Below are positions 32,891 through 44,262 of a stretch of 64,000 bases of DNA, in pieces (positions within the stretch are counted from its first letter, which is position 1; each line of letters opens with the position of its first letter). Below the pieces are notes generated by a model. It was not told where the DNA came from, did not search any database, and was given only the letters and a program-made list of their open reading frames with translations. Made by a program: the position numbers and the translations under genes. Origin of the DNA: Patella vulgata (taxonomy: Eukaryota > Mollusca > Gastropoda > Patellidae); assembly GCF_932274485.2 (NCBI RefSeq), contig NC_065881.2, positions 12,372,613 through 12,436,612 of the forward strand, written 5' to 3'.

Positions 32891-33300
32891 CATGTTTTTT
32901 AGATTATTATTTTGTCGTGTGTGCATTAGCCTTTACTAATTACTTCCACACTGTGTTGTAGGATATGTTTTATTTGTTCATTACAAATAATTTTGGTACA
33001 TTTTTAAATACAAATAATTTTATGATATTCTGTGCATAATTCTTCTACTCATATGCCTAGCTATTTTTTTCGTTAAAGATATTTATTAAAAGATTCTATA
33101 AAAACACTCAAATCTAGAACTTTCTAAGAACACGCAAGATTTTACTTGTTTCTAATTGTTTTGTTGACAATTGGTAATTTTTAAAAAAAAATTTAATTCG
33201 TGATATTTAATTTTTTTATATATATTTTTATTTCGTATTTTTACCATAATGTAAAAACACCATTGAGCAACAAACTGTTGGAGTACAGGCGCTCTATAAA
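32891..33300. other. No feature recognised
   Basis: Very AT-rich. Nothing supported. Confidence 0.4.
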
Positions 33301-33303
33301 TAC

Positions 33304-33362
33304 AAAATGCAATGGGGTTTAACGTCCTACTGTTCTGCTCGGACTGGTCTAATGAAGACGGT
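33304..33362 (-). mobile_element. SINE A 3'-end scrap
   Basis: AAATGCAATGGGGTTTAACGTCCTACTGTTCTGCTCGGACTGGTCTAATGAAGACGG, the tail end of a reverse SINE A, cut off beyond. Confidence 0.8.
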
Positions 33363-33534
33363 TGAAGTACAACAAAAACAACCAACTACAACAAACTGAC
33401 ACATAAATATATCCTCGAATATTATACATATTGATTCACATGATGTAATAGTCTCGGTGACCCAGATTATCTTAGTCTACAACGTACGGAGGGTCTGGGC
33501 ATAGAACTGTTCTAGAAAGGAAGTCCGACTGGTC

Positions 33535-33610
33535 GTTTATGTTATACACCGCATGCGCGAAAGATGTACCACAACTTACTTCCGGTTAAATAAAACGCTG
33601 AAGAAATGAG
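33535..33610 (+). promoter_or_regulatory. Possible host promoter (NRF1/ETS-like sites)
   Basis: CACCGCATGCGCGAAAG (NRF1-like half site) followed 15 bp on by ACTTACTTCCGGTTAAATAAAACG, with an ETS-type TTCCGG. Such pairs are common at animal core promoters, but no exon can be joined to it. A SINE B with its own target duplication begins at 33,625. Confidence 0.25.
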
Positions 33611-33624
33611 TATGGAGTCCTGTG

Positions 33625-33892
33625 TGTGAGAGAGAAATGGGGTTTAACGTCCACTCGACACAAACTAGGTCATTTCGGGACTAACAAATGGTTTAATTTT
33701 ATTTCAATAATTCGCTTGCGCGTAGGGGGTTTAGCAGTGGGAGGAAACTGGAGGACCCGGAGAAAACCCACGAGGTTGGACAGGCAATCCTACTCCTTGT
33801 CACGTACAACCGGGGATTCGAAACCACGCCAGTTAACTCAATGAAAGGCCTTATGATACAGCGCGCACGTGCTAACCATTGCCCCCCCCCCC
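33625..33892 (-). mobile_element. SINE B with 11-bp target duplication
   Basis: GAGAGAGAAATGGGGTTTAACG through the full body to GCGCGCACGTGCTAACCATTG, where a C run replaces the last bases of the head. Flanked by ggagtcctgtg at 33,614-33,624 and 33,893-33,903. Confidence 0.93.
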
Positions 33893-33903
33893 GGAGTCCT
33901 GTG

Positions 33904-34930
33904 AGCTTCGGAATAAAATAAGAACAAAACTTCGTCTGCACAACTAACAACTACCAAGATATATCCGAAATGAATGTTTAAACACGTGTAAGTTATTTTG
34001 TATAAATATGATTAGTTTAATGTTTCATTCGTACACAGGCCTAACAACAATAACACAAGTAAGTTATTGATTAATCATTTTCAGTGAGAATGCGTCATGG
34101 AACATTTATTATAAAACCTAATTTGTTTTTATTTGATATAGTAATATTTCGTCGAACCTAATAAAAACTATGCAGCTAGTCTAGAATCAACAATTTTCTA
34201 ATTATACAGGCCTATATAGGCCTAGTCATGTTTTATCTTTAGGCCTACGTTTTTTTGGTTTTTTTTGGTGTATAATATTCATTACTTCAAGGTTTCTTCA
34301 TAGCCCTCCAAAAGTATGGTAATAGCTAAAATTTCTTTTTTAGATTGTAAGGAAAACTGTTTTGTTTGTAACATTATTGTACGTGTATAAATAAATAAAA
34401 AAAAATCTGTTTTTATTAACTTCATTAAATATGTAGGGAAATTCAGTTAAGATTCTAAGGAAATTCTCTATAAAATTCAGACCGTTAGGTATTTTAAAAA
34501 GATATGTATGCACACTGAAATTTCAATGTAAATATCTGAATGGGTGTCTGTTTCTAAGCCCTCTTATAATATTGAAAACATTATTATATACATTTAAATC
34601 CAGTTGTATTGGTGTGTTTTCATGTGGTAAATATTCGAAAGTAGGCTCAATAGCTAAAATGTGTATAATGCTTCGTTATACTTTCAAGGGAGATACAGTG
34701 TGTTTAGACTTTTTGTGCAAGTTATATATTGGTCGTATTGACATTATAAAATTTGCATGAATGTAAGTCTAAATATCAGATAGTGACGCTGTTTTATTTT
34801 CCTTCATTTATATAATCAGCATTACATAATCTAAAGATACATAATTATTGGATCTGAAAACTGTTAGGATTATGTTGAATATATTAATACCCATTTAAAA
34901 TCCTTTAAACCCTGTACTTTCTTTCGTTTG
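33904..34930. other. No gene recognised
   Basis: About 1 kb of AT-rich sequence free of recognised repeats. Short open frames have no domain content. Confidence 0.4.
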
Positions 34931-35309
34931 CTGGAGCCACGGTGGCTAGGTGGGTAAGGCGCTGGCCCGCTAGCCTGGAGGTCGGGTGTTCGATCCCTGC
35001 ATTGGCCGAGAAAGTTCATCCCGATTTTCCGACGTGGTTTCCCCTTGTCAGTGATGCAGGACGGAGGGCCTGACAAGGACAGCTGTCTAGTCCTTCGGAT
35101 GAGACGAAAAACCGAGGTCCCGTGTAAACATTAGAATGCACGTAAAAGATCCCTTGGTAGTTGGAATTCGATATAAGAGTAGGCGATAGTGCCGCTGCCC
35201 GGGCAAAATTTCCCTCCTAGCACACTGTTGGCGTATGCCCGTCTTCATTAGCCCAGTATAGGAGCAGAACAGTAGGACGTTAAACCCCATTTCATTTCAT
35301 TTCATTTCC
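34931..35309 (+). mobile_element. SINE A, full length
   Basis: GGAGCCACGGTGGCTAGGTGG head with A and B boxes (GGTGTTCGATCCC), full body, GGACGTTAAACCCCATTTC and a four-unit ATTTC tail. Confidence 0.94.
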
Positions 35310-35703
35310 TCTGAATATAAGATGAGCTCTTCCCTGCTACAACCCTCCATGAATAACAGAGTGTAAAAAAAAAGACTTTATTGCAGGTCAAAAAACTTTA
35401 TTGTCAATAATTTGTCTGGGCAAAATTTACTTCATAGCGCACTGTATGACAAACACCTGTCATCATTTGCCAAACCGTGCAGAAAAATAGAAGATAAACC
35501 ACATCTGTTAAAATATGTAGCCTCCATCGTGTTCGAAGAAGGGTGGAACTCTGGAACATCACATTTGATATAAATCTGTTAAAAACTTTTGCTTTTCGGA
35601 GGTTTTCTGGGGATAACTCCGGTACGGAGTTTTGTGGAGCACTGATTATCGATGGAGTTCGTCCTCCGATGAACGAATAGGGGTAATAATTCAGGAATTT
35701 CAG
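35310..35703. other. Mostly unrecognised; SINE A scrap
   Basis: GGGCAAAATTTACTTCATAGCGCACTGTATGAC...GTGCAGAAAAATAG (about 35,418-35,505) is a worn forward SINE A 3' piece. The rest is unrecognised. Confidence 0.5.
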
Positions 35704-35929
35704 GTAAGACATGTGTCCGAGTTATTTGGGAAATAGACATATATTGTAAGCTTCATCTTGATTGGATAACCAGCGGCTGCCAGACAGGGTACACCCACAT
35801 TTTGCAACAAGCTAAAACATGTGTCCGAGTTATTTGGGAAATAGACATATATTGTAAGCTTCATCTCGATTGGATAACCAGCGGCTGCCAGACAGGGTAC
35901 ACTCACATTTTGCAACAAGCTAAAAACAA
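35704..35929. repeat. Two-unit tandem duplication, 108 bp
   Basis: Units starting ACATGTGTCCGAGTTATTTG at 35,709 and 35,817 are nearly identical through GGATAACCAGCGGCTGCCAG and GCAACAAGCTAAAA. The end of the second unit joins the T element, whose T2 units also begin at AAGCTAAAAAC. Confidence 0.85.
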
Positions 35930-36835
35930 AAACGATTTTTTGTACAACCAGAGGCCATAATCCAGAAAGTTATGGTCTGAAATGCGCAAATATCAAAAGA
36001 GACAGATTTTTGGAATATAAAGAAATGTTTTAAGTTTCATCAAAATCAGATAAAAATTGTGACCTCTAGAGGGTCCATGACCTTTTTATTACATACATAT
36101 ATACAATTTGCGTACAAAGAGCGGCCATTTTGTCGGGCGGTTTCATTTTGATTATCCGGAAATCCGAATTCAACCTTCATTATGGTGGATTGGTGATATA
36201 TCTAAACGGTTTTTAAAATCGGAAAAAAATTGTGACCTCTAGAGAATCCACAAGCTTCGACCAATGAGGGGCCATTATCCAGAAAAGTACGTTCGGATAT
36301 GTGTGATGATAAAAACGAACCAAGATCTTTATGATAAAAACATATTTTTAAAGTTTCATCCAATTCGGATAGAAACTGTGGCATCTAGAGAGTCAACAAC
36401 CTTGATATTTTTTAAACAGGATAAAAATTGTGACCTCTAGAGGGACCACCAGCTAAAAAGGCGATTTTTCGTACAATCAGGGGTCATAATTCAGGAAGTT
36501 ACGAATATCGAAAGGAACCAAGATCTTTGGGTTATAAACATGCATTTCAAGTTCCATCAAAATCGAATCAAAATTGTGACCTCTAGAGTTTCCACAAGCT
36601 AAAAACGTGATTTTTTCACAATCAGGGGCCATAATCCATGGAGTTATGGCGCGATACATGCCAATATCGAAAGGAACCGGGATCTTTGGGAGATAGACCT
36701 ATATTTCAAGTTTTGTCAAAATCGGATAAAAATTGTGACCTGTAGAGGGTCCACAAACAAATTGTGGATGGACGAACGGACAGGGGCGACGACAATATAC
36801 ATCCACATGAACATCTGGGCGTATAATAAAAACAC
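35930..36835. repeat. Modular tandem element T, copy 2
   Basis: Same T1/T2 modules as at 26.8-27.95 kb (TCAGATAAAAATTGTGACCTC, GGCCATTTTGTCGGGCGG, AGGGGCCATAATCCA, GATCTTTGGG) with more divergence. It ends in GGATGGACGAACGGACAGGGGCGACG and the TCCACATGAACATCTGGGCGTATAATAA stem-loop region. Same orientation as copy 1. Confidence 0.75.
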
Positions 36836-37208
36836 AGAAACAATACGTGTTTCGACGTTAAAAAAGATATGTCCGTTTTATATATAAATATTCAAACGAA
36901 AATACGGGATACATCTATACAATTCAAATTTATAATAAAAATTTTGAAAAATTTTCCATACAGATCCGGTTGAGCAAACAATTGACGTAGTGACTGCCAA
37001 CAGTACTAGTTTGAACTTGCGTTCTTGAGATGATTGCACTCAATCAAAATGTGCTTGTCAGGGAACATGACAGTGTTCACATTGTGGTTGAGGCTCTTGC
37101 TTCAAATTGAAAATATTAGTTTAAAAGGTATGACCAATACGAGAGCGACACAAAAATCTTCATCTCTCCTGCAGGTTCTATAGGAGTATGGCTAATCTAC
37201 TAATGTGT
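36836..37208. other. No feature recognised
   Basis: No gene or repeat recognised. Confidence 0.4.
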
Positions 37209-37580
37209 TGAGGGGGTCACGGTAGCTAAGTGGGTAAGACGCTGGCGCGCTAGCCTGGAGGTCTGGTGTTCGATCCCTGCATTGGCCGAGAAAGTTCACC
37301 CAGATTTCCGGCGTGGTCCCCCTTGTCAGTGATGCAGGACGGAGGGCCTGACAAGGACAGCTGTCTAGTCATTCGGATGAGACGAAAAACCGAGGTCCCG
37401 TGTACACATTGGCGTGCACGTAAAAGATCCCTTGCCAGTTGGAATTCGATGTAAGAGTAGGCCGTAGTGCCGCTGTCCGGGCAAAAATTTCCCTCATAGC
37501 ACACTGTATGGCGTATGCCCGTCTTCATTAGCCCAGTTCGGAGCAAAACAGTAGAACGTTAAACCCCATTTCATTCATTC
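37209..37580 (+). mobile_element. SINE A, full length
   Basis: GGGTCACGGTAGCTAAGTGGG head, B box GTGTTCGATCCC, full body and a TTTCATTCATTCATT tail. Flanks share ctaatgtg (37,200-37,207 and 37,584-37,591). Confidence 0.92.
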
Positions 37581-37591
37581 ATTCCTAATGT

Positions 37592-38439
37592 GACGAAGTT
37601 TATTTTTGTGTCTGCAAGATCCCAAGACCGTTTCCATCGGTCATATATAAATGAATTTATAGAAAATTTAAAATCATTAAAAGGTATAAAGATTGGGATA
37701 TTGGAAGATCTACAGAAATTGTCAAATTGAATTATCCTTCTTAAAATAACAGCTGTTGTAAAGGATTGGTTAGGAGATTAGGACAAAATATAAGTTAAAA
37801 AAATATCCACGATCGCTTTGATCGATATTTATGTATTAAAAATAACGCGATTGTTCAGTAGTGAATAGACACTTTCTAAACACCGCAAGTTATATTCTGT
37901 ATAGGACAATATGTGTTATAGCAACATGCATGGTTATTTTTGTAATTATTGTTCTCGATAAATACATGTCGTAAGACCTGCAGTCATAATATTATAGTTG
38001 AGATTCTAAAATAAGGTTGTCATGTAATCTACGAGATATATAAACATATTAAATGCAATCTGACAAACTTCATTGTGCTAGAGTAGTTTTGTGTGAAAGT
38101 TTGTAACTATGTATTGGCAGCGAGGGTCGTTTTTCCCCATTCTAGTTTTATACATTTTTCTGTTTCCGCAAAACTCTGTGTGCGACAATCACAGATCATT
38201 GTTGTTATAAAGGCATGGCGAAATACTCGTGAGTATTCACACCCGTTTGTTGCAAAGAATATTTGTACATTTTTCACATAGGGTGCATTTTAGTATGTTT
38301 GAAAATTCCCGATCTGTCACTTACACTACTGCTATTTAAGTCTTTCTTGTTATCAGTAAACAAGGTTGCTGCGGTAAAGGGCCTTGGTCTTGGTTTATGT
38401 AGATCTTCCCTATTTCTAAATCTATCGACAGTTTCTATC
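37592..38439. other. No gene recognised
   Basis: AT-rich and free of recognised repeats. Open frames are short and domain-less. Confidence 0.4.
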
Positions 38440-39948
38440 GACAGTTTTCAGACAACAGCGTTCTCGAGCCCCTAATTCAGATTTGATTCCGGATAATATT
38501 TCCTTAAACTTCCACTTCTCAGATTTGAATTGACGGGTAATAAGCAAGCTTAATTCTTCAGGAATTTTCTGAAGGATTAGTGAGATAAGCAGGCTTCCAT
38601 ATGACTCGGTTGACATTCCCAAACTCTGTAAATTTCTAATGTTTGTCTCAATAGTATCAAACAACAATCTAGGTTGTTTTTTTTTTTTAAATCGTTGGGG
38701 TCCTTGACTGGGTTATGAAATGAAATGGGGTTTAACGTCCTACTGTTTTGCTCCGAACTGGGCTAATGAAGACGAGCATACGCCATACAGTGTGCTATGA
38801 GGGAATTTTGCCCGAACAGCGGCACTACGGTCTACTCTTATATCGAATTCCAACTGTCAAGGGATCTTTTACATGCACGCCAATGTGTACACGGGACCTC
38901 GGTTTTCGTCCCATCCGATCGACTAGACAGTTATCCTTGTGAGGTCCTCCATCCAGCATCACTGACAACGGGAAACCACGCCGGAAAATCTGGATGAACT
39001 TTCTCGGCCAATGCAGGGATCGAACACCCGACCTCCAGCTAGCGAGCCAGCGTCTTACCCACTTAGCCACCGTGGGTTAAGACCGAGTAATGCATCCATG
39101 TGGCTGGATATAATCACCTGGGCATTGGCGAATCTATCAGCAATTTCACTACTGAATCATAATTTTTCTCCGACAGGGTAATGCCGGCAATTGAAGATGC
39201 TGCTACTCCATCAAGCAAACTTCTAAGATAGTTGAATTTGTCAACTTTGGTTAAATATTCATTACTGTCTACAGCAGCAGAAAAACTACACCAAAACAAT
39301 TTCCGCTCTTTAGAATCACCTGAGAATTTATTAAGTGTCAACTTTGTCAGGCGAGCCTTTGAATTATTACTTGCCCTGTCGATACGACTTGTAGTAGTTT
39401 GACTGTGACTTTGATTGCTGACACCTGCTGTGTCGAGACTGGCTGGTGGAATAATTTCATGACTTGTAGGTGCTATATCCTTATACTGATTTTGACTGAT
39501 ATTCTGATCAGGCTTTGGGACAGGTTCCGCCTCTAAAACACGATCAATTCTAATTAAAGATTTGAAAATAAATTTACAAAACTCGCTACTATCAAATATT
39601 TCTGTTTCAATATCATTATTTTCATCAAGACAGTCCAAAATCTTTTCATCTAAATTTCTAAGGGCATCTACTTTATCTTTTAAAGTCTGTTTAAAACCCT
39701 GCAGTCTTTCAATGACATTTTCGTCACAAGCTGATCGATGACTGATTGATGCTAACAATTCATTAACTTGATACGGTTTTCTTCACAAATCCCCTCTGCC
39801 CTCCACGTACCTTTCTGGTCTTTTCCTTATCATCCATACTTCTACCTTCACCATCCTTCTCGTCAGACCATGTTTTGTATCGGGTTTTATTAATACTAGA
39901 CAGTAGAGATTTACATATGGGTAACATTAGAACTCTCAGATGGCATAT
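38440..39948 (-). mobile_element. BEL/Pao gag-region fossil split by a SINE
   Basis: Minus-strand coding remnants typical of BEL/Pao gag (DUF1759-type). One part carries RLTKLTLNKFSGDSKERKLFW, LTKVDKFNYLRSLLDGVA and AASSIAGITLSEKNYDSVVKLL; another carries NLQSLGMSTESYGSLLISLI and LPEELS-like IPEELSLLITRQFK. A reverse SINE A (38,716-39,073) lies between them. On the minus strand near 39,870 an AATAAAACCCGATACAAAACA-TGG stretch looks like an LTR end and primer site. Only a fraction of the element is present; broken, with several breaks. Confidence 0.7.
38716..39073 (-). mobile_element. SINE A inside the BEL/Pao fossil
   Basis: Near full-length reverse copy, from TGAAATGAAATGGGGTTTAACG to the head complement (TCGAACACCCGACCTCCAG; TCTTACCCACTTAGCCACCG). 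gggtta is duplicated at 38,710-38,715 and 39,074-39,079. Confidence 0.93.
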
Positions 39949-40401
39949 GGACACAGATCACCAAATATTCCTACGCCGTCACCCACGAAACAAGGGCCAA
40001 AGCTATTTTTAATCTTCCTCTCCCTTTTCCCCCTTTTGCATGGCGATTTTTGTTGACTTTTTGGTGTAAAATCGAGGAAAAGGGTTTGAAAATACATTTT
40101 CTGCCAGGATTTGGTGAATATTCATAATTTTGATGCGGGTGGATACAAGAGTTGAGAGGTTGGTTAGGTTGAAATGTAGGGCCTGAAATTGCATGTTTAC
40201 TTGTCTCTACTTCCAGCTTGTGTATCTCAAGTTTTTCATGAAGAACCTCATACGTGCTTTTTGGCAAGTGGTTGCCACATGTTGCTCCATCTGTGGTAGA
40301 AAGCGTTCTACCCAACGAAAATTTGGGAAAAAGTTAGAGCCGGTCTAAGATACGAGAATTAACATTGGAGTCAATGGGGAATCTTTAGTGAACTGTGTCC
40401 T
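39949..40401. repeat. Left direct repeat of the 2.9-kb element
   Basis: Matches 42,367-42,826 throughout, including GGCCAAAGCTAT, TTGCATGGCGATTTTTGTTG, GGTTGGTTAGGTTGAAATG and AAAGTTAGAGCCGGTC. The open frame across it on the minus strand has a twin in the right copy but no known domain. Confidence 0.85.
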
Positions 40402-42366
40402 GTCTGTGTGTGATAAGGTTGTCACTGATATGCCTTAGTTTTGAAAATATGAAGATTAAATTCTCAGAAAATATGAATAAAATAGTTTGGCTACAGAAAA
40501 ACTAAAAAAAGTTAATTAAAAAAAAAAAAATCAAAGTTTTGAAGAAAAATTGTGATTTTACTGCAAATTTCTCATTTTTCAATTTTTATTGAATTTTTAA
40601 CAGTAAGTAAAATATTCTAATGCCCAATGTTGGCTTATTCAGTCTCAGAAAGCACAAATAAAGTGAACAGTATTGAAATTTCACCAAATTTTGTCTAAAG
40701 ATCAGGAATATTCACAAAAAATCTTGAGATTCCCCCCATTTCGATGTAGAAATTAATATTTCATGACTACTAAAATGAGTCAAAATGTCTAAAAATGCCC
40801 ATATTTTCTTTGCTAATATAACTTAGATGGGATCTACATGTTTGTCAGGTTTAGAAATAGCTCCAGCTTTCCTACAGAAAATTGAAAATTGGTAACACTG
40901 AGTTAATAATGTACAGCAGATGGGTTTGTACAAAATGTTCAAAACAGGGGTTGGCTCAATTTTGCCACTATTTTACCCAGAATAAGCATTTTTTCTTCTT
41001 TGAAACATTAAATTCTTACATTTCCTTCATGTAGGAAGCAATATCCCAGCCTTTCTAGACATTTTTTACTCCATCATTCTGTTTAGAGAGGCAATAAATG
41101 CCCAACCCTTTTCTATTAATGTGTTTTGAGGGATTTAAATGCACCTGTGTTGACATGTAAATGATCTTAATTGGAATTTGTGGTTGAATTACAGCTAAGA
41201 ATGTTATTTTTCACACAAAAATATTTTTTTTGTGCATTTCAAGGATTTCTAACCCTTATTTGTTCAGAGTCAAACGTAGAACACTGAGGCATTTCAGGCC
41301 AATGAGACCAGACCCAGATATAAAACTGGTGTAGATGTGTAAATGTCAGTTAAATGTTCAATATTTTCTTATCAAAATCCAGCATTTGTGGTGTTTGCTG
41401 CATTTATGTTGCCTATAAAACAATAAAATTTTAATTTTTCTCCTTTTCAGGCCTCTTTTTATGTTGTCAACTCTGTCATGACTACTTTTTTGACTTCTTT
41501 TTTCAGGAAATTAATGTAAAGTTCCAGACATCTTGCTTCAGCACAAGGATTGCAATACAAATTTGTAATATGCCTCTGAGGTTTGAGATGTTGGAAACAT
41601 TGAAATATTCCCAAATTTGTGAAAATTGTGTATTCTGTGACTCTTCTGTTAGAGAGGGGTGATCATAGACCAAATATGGCATTTTTTTCATTCAATTATT
41701 AAGGCCTATTTTTAACCATAATTCATATTTATTGCACCTATTTTAGTTTATATGTGCATATGTTAGCCAGGGATGGTAAAACATAGCTGTTAGACAGATT
41801 CCTTTGGTAATGTAAGTTCTGCAACCATAGATTAGATTAATTCAATCAGTGGCATGTTCAGGGGTAGGCATACATGTTTCAGTATAGATCTCTAATATTA
41901 CAATCATTGCAACTGGTTTGCATTTTTTCCGTTTGCATATTGTCCACAGATTCTAAAAATATATTTCTTGTCCGTCAGGATATTTAAAAAAGTGGAAAAT
42001 TATTGGTATTTTGAGAGATGCTACATGTAAATTTTGTACATTTTTCATCACATGGCAGTAAAAAATTATATTTTTGAAAAAAATTCAAAATTATGAGTGT
42101 TTTGTATGTAGTTTCTTTGTAACTTGTCTAATTTTTTCACAGAACTCAGATACTGCCTTTGATAAGAAAGATTTTTAAATCTTAGCACAAAAGGCCTATG
42201 GACCTGAGATGCACCAGTGTACATAAAGCAGCATGTGTGCTTAAAGGGCCATCATTTTTACAGTTATTCTTTGATTTTGATTTTCTTTCACCGGCCTGTT
42301 GTCAGAACCCATGGGAAGGAAATAAAAAGGGCCTTTTGGTGATACCTGAAGTTTCACCCCTATATA

Positions 42367-42826
42367 GGACACAGATCACCAAATATTCCTACGTCGTCAC
42401 CCACGAAACAAGGGCCAAAGCTATATTTAGTCTTCCTCTCCCTTTTCCTTTTTCCCCCTTTTGCATGGCGATTTTTGTTGACTTTTTGGTGTAGAATCGA
42501 GGAAAAGGGTTTGAAAATACATTTTCTGCCAGGCTTTGGTGAATATTCATAATTTTGATGCGGGAGGATACAAGAGTTGAGAGGTTGGTTAGGTTGAAAT
42601 GTAGGGCCTGAAATTGCATGTTTACTTGTCTGTACTTCCAGCTTGTGTATCTCAAGTTTTTCATGAAGAACCTCATACGTGCTTTTGGGCAAGTGGTTGC
42701 CACATGTTGCTCCATCTGTGGTAGAAAGCGTTCTACCCAACGAAAATTTGGGAAAAAGTTAGAGCCGGTCTAAGATACGAGGATTAACATTGGAGTCAAT
42801 GGGGAAATCTTTAGTGAACTGTGTCC
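42367..42826. repeat. Right direct repeat of the 2.9-kb element
   Basis: Same sequence as the left repeat with a few substitutions and a short extra CCTTTT-type segment near 42,447. Low divergence implies a fairly recent origin for the pair. Confidence 0.85.
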
Positions 42827-43049
42827 ATATGCCAACATAATCTCTAAACTAAAGCATTTTTAAAACAGGAGTTATCTCCCTTTAACTGAGAATGAATGTC
42901 ATTAACCGTATAAACTTGTACAACATGCATTCATGTGCAGGTGCATGTTGTTTTAAAGATCTATCCATTTTTTTGATGCTTGTTCTTTGAGAAAACTATC
43001 CATTATTTGTATTTCTATGGTGCTATGTTTTAAGTTTGATAATAGCCTC
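42827..43049. other. No gene recognised
   Basis: Contains AAAACAGGAGTTATCTCCCTTTAA at about 42,862, the reverse of the AAGGGAGATAACT word seen elsewhere. Otherwise unrecognised. Confidence 0.4.
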
Positions 43050-43395
43050 AGACTGTCCATTATGTAAATAGAATGAACAACTGAGGGGCGTTAGACTTCG
43101 GGGCTAACACCCCTCATTTGTTCTATTTACATAATGGACAGTCTTCGGTCATTATCCATCACTTAATGGTCGAGAGCGAGGCATTAAGTAATATAATGAT
43201 ACTACACGAGGCGTTAGCCGAGTGTTGTTTCAATATATTACGCAATGTTTTTAGCTCGACACAATTAAACAATTTAAAATACAGACACTATCCCACACGT
43301 GCTTTTCAATGAAATATGTCACTCGAGTCAAATATTTCATCTGGTATAGATAATGTACGATTGGCAAGTTGCCCGTACATTATTGGAAATAATGG
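43050..43395. repeat. Cluster of palindromes upstream of gene copy 1
   Basis: 43,050-43,144 is a strong hairpin: AGACTGTCCATTATGTAAAT plus AGAA faces its exact complement, and a GAGGGG-GTTAG inner stem leaves a 9-nt loop. Weaker stems follow: ACTTAATG/CATTAAGT (about 43,159-43,186), TGAAATATGTCACTCGAGTCAAATATTTCA (about 43,310-43,339) and TAATGTACG/CGTACATTA (about 43,351-43,382). Perhaps one foldback element; none is copied upstream of gene copy 2. Confidence 0.7.
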
Positions 43396-43436
43396 TACGC
43401 CAACATCAAAGGATGACGTCACATGTGTATTTTAAA

Positions 43437-43456
43437 ACACTATATTATTCTTACAG
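43437..43456 (+). promoter_or_regulatory. Putative 3' splice site before gene copy 1
   Basis: TATTATTCTTACAG immediately precedes the ATG and is conserved at gene copy 2 (57,216-57,229), where the homology between the copies begins. It looks like a splice acceptor, so an upstream non-coding exon is likely but not identified. Confidence 0.5.
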
Positions 43457-44262
43457 ATGTTCCTGGTAAGCAGTCATAAGGTATGGTACTTAGTCCTGTT
43501 GGTGTGTGTCTGTCTTTTGTTTATTCAACAAGGATGGTTGGATACCCGATACTGGAAGATATCCAACAAACTTCAAAAGTCGAACAGGTCTGCAGATTTA
43601 TTATTGGTTCTGTTCACCACGTGGAAAATGGACCCCGATAAAACAACGGTCCACACAAATACGTTTCTGAACTGGAAACAATTTAAGCCGCACGTCCAAC
43701 CAGTTGTATTTACTAATGAATCTGCTGTTATTGCACAAGCTATTGAATACGGTTGGGAATACCTGCCTCTTCTTCATATGTCACCTTATAATGTGCCCAT
43801 ACTGAAATATATGTACATACAAGTTAAACACAAATACAGATCGAGTTTCTATGCCTATGTTAATAGTGATATTTTATTTGACGATGGGTTGATAAAAACA
43901 ATAACGGCTGTAAATTCTGCGCCATCTTTACCCAAAAATAAATCTCTGTTAATTATTGGACAAAGAACAAATGTTCTTAATGTGACTCTGGCTGAATCGT
44001 CAACCTTTCATAACCTTCATAGGATTTCAAAAAGGGGACGACTTTTTAATACAGACGCGGAGGATTATTTTATAACGGACCACAGTTTCCCTTGGGAGAC
44101 GATTCCAGAGCTTGCTATTGGACTTACGGCTTACGATAATTGGCTAGTTCTGTTTGCACGGACTGGAAATATGACCGTGATTGACTGTACGGCTACCATG
44201 CTGGCTGTTCATCAAACGACTAAGAAAGGAAATATGGAGAGTCACTCCCACGATCATAAGAA
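43457..44262 (+). pseudogene. GT-A-like membrane protein, copy 1, 5' part
   Basis: Host gene copy, 5' part (268 codons), ending at the BEL/Pao insertion. Residues about 9-27 (VWYLVLLVCVCLLFIQQGW) form a single N-terminal membrane anchor, typical of type II Golgi enzymes. The rest resembles predicted GT-A-fold nucleotide-sugar transferases: LLLVLFTTWKMDP first strand, HVQPVVFTNE, AIEYGWEYLP, FYAYVNSDILFDDGL (the NSD sits where DXD-like metal ligands occur), LLIIGQRTNV, ITDHSFPWETIPELAIG, AYDNWLV, LAVHQTTKKGN, SHSHDH. The substrate is unknown. With the 3' part at 51,920-52,097 the lengths fit an undisturbed 327-residue frame, so the insertion is the only visible damage. The family call is from motif memory, not a search. 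Confidence 0.8.
44258..44262. repeat. 5-bp target duplication of the BEL/Pao element
   Basis: AAGAA directly before the 5' LTR, repeated at 51,915-51,919 after the 3' LTR. It lies in the host coding exon. Confidence 0.9.

Larger units (their letters stand above)
39949..42826. mobile_element. Non-coding element with long direct end repeats
   Basis: Two direct repeats, 39,949-40,401 (453 bp) and 42,367-42,826 (460 bp), about 97% alike by eye, enclose about 1.96 kb of AT-rich DNA with no recognisable protein. Each repeat starts GGACACAGATCACC and ends GTGAACTGTGTCC, so its ends are inverted (GGACACAG / CTGTGTCC). The outer junctions read GGCATATGGACACAG and CTGTGTCCATATGCC. ATAT may be a 4-bp target duplication. 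Best read as a non-autonomous LTR-type element (LARD-like); a TIR transposon with internal repeats is the alternative. It sits next to the BEL/Pao fossil and may have inserted in its LTR. Confidence 0.6.

Noticed and set aside
39971-42740. Paired 114- and 126-codon minus-strand frames that look like two related genes
   Set aside because: They lie in the two direct repeats of the 2.9-kb element; no known domain, and duplication of the DNA explains the similarity.
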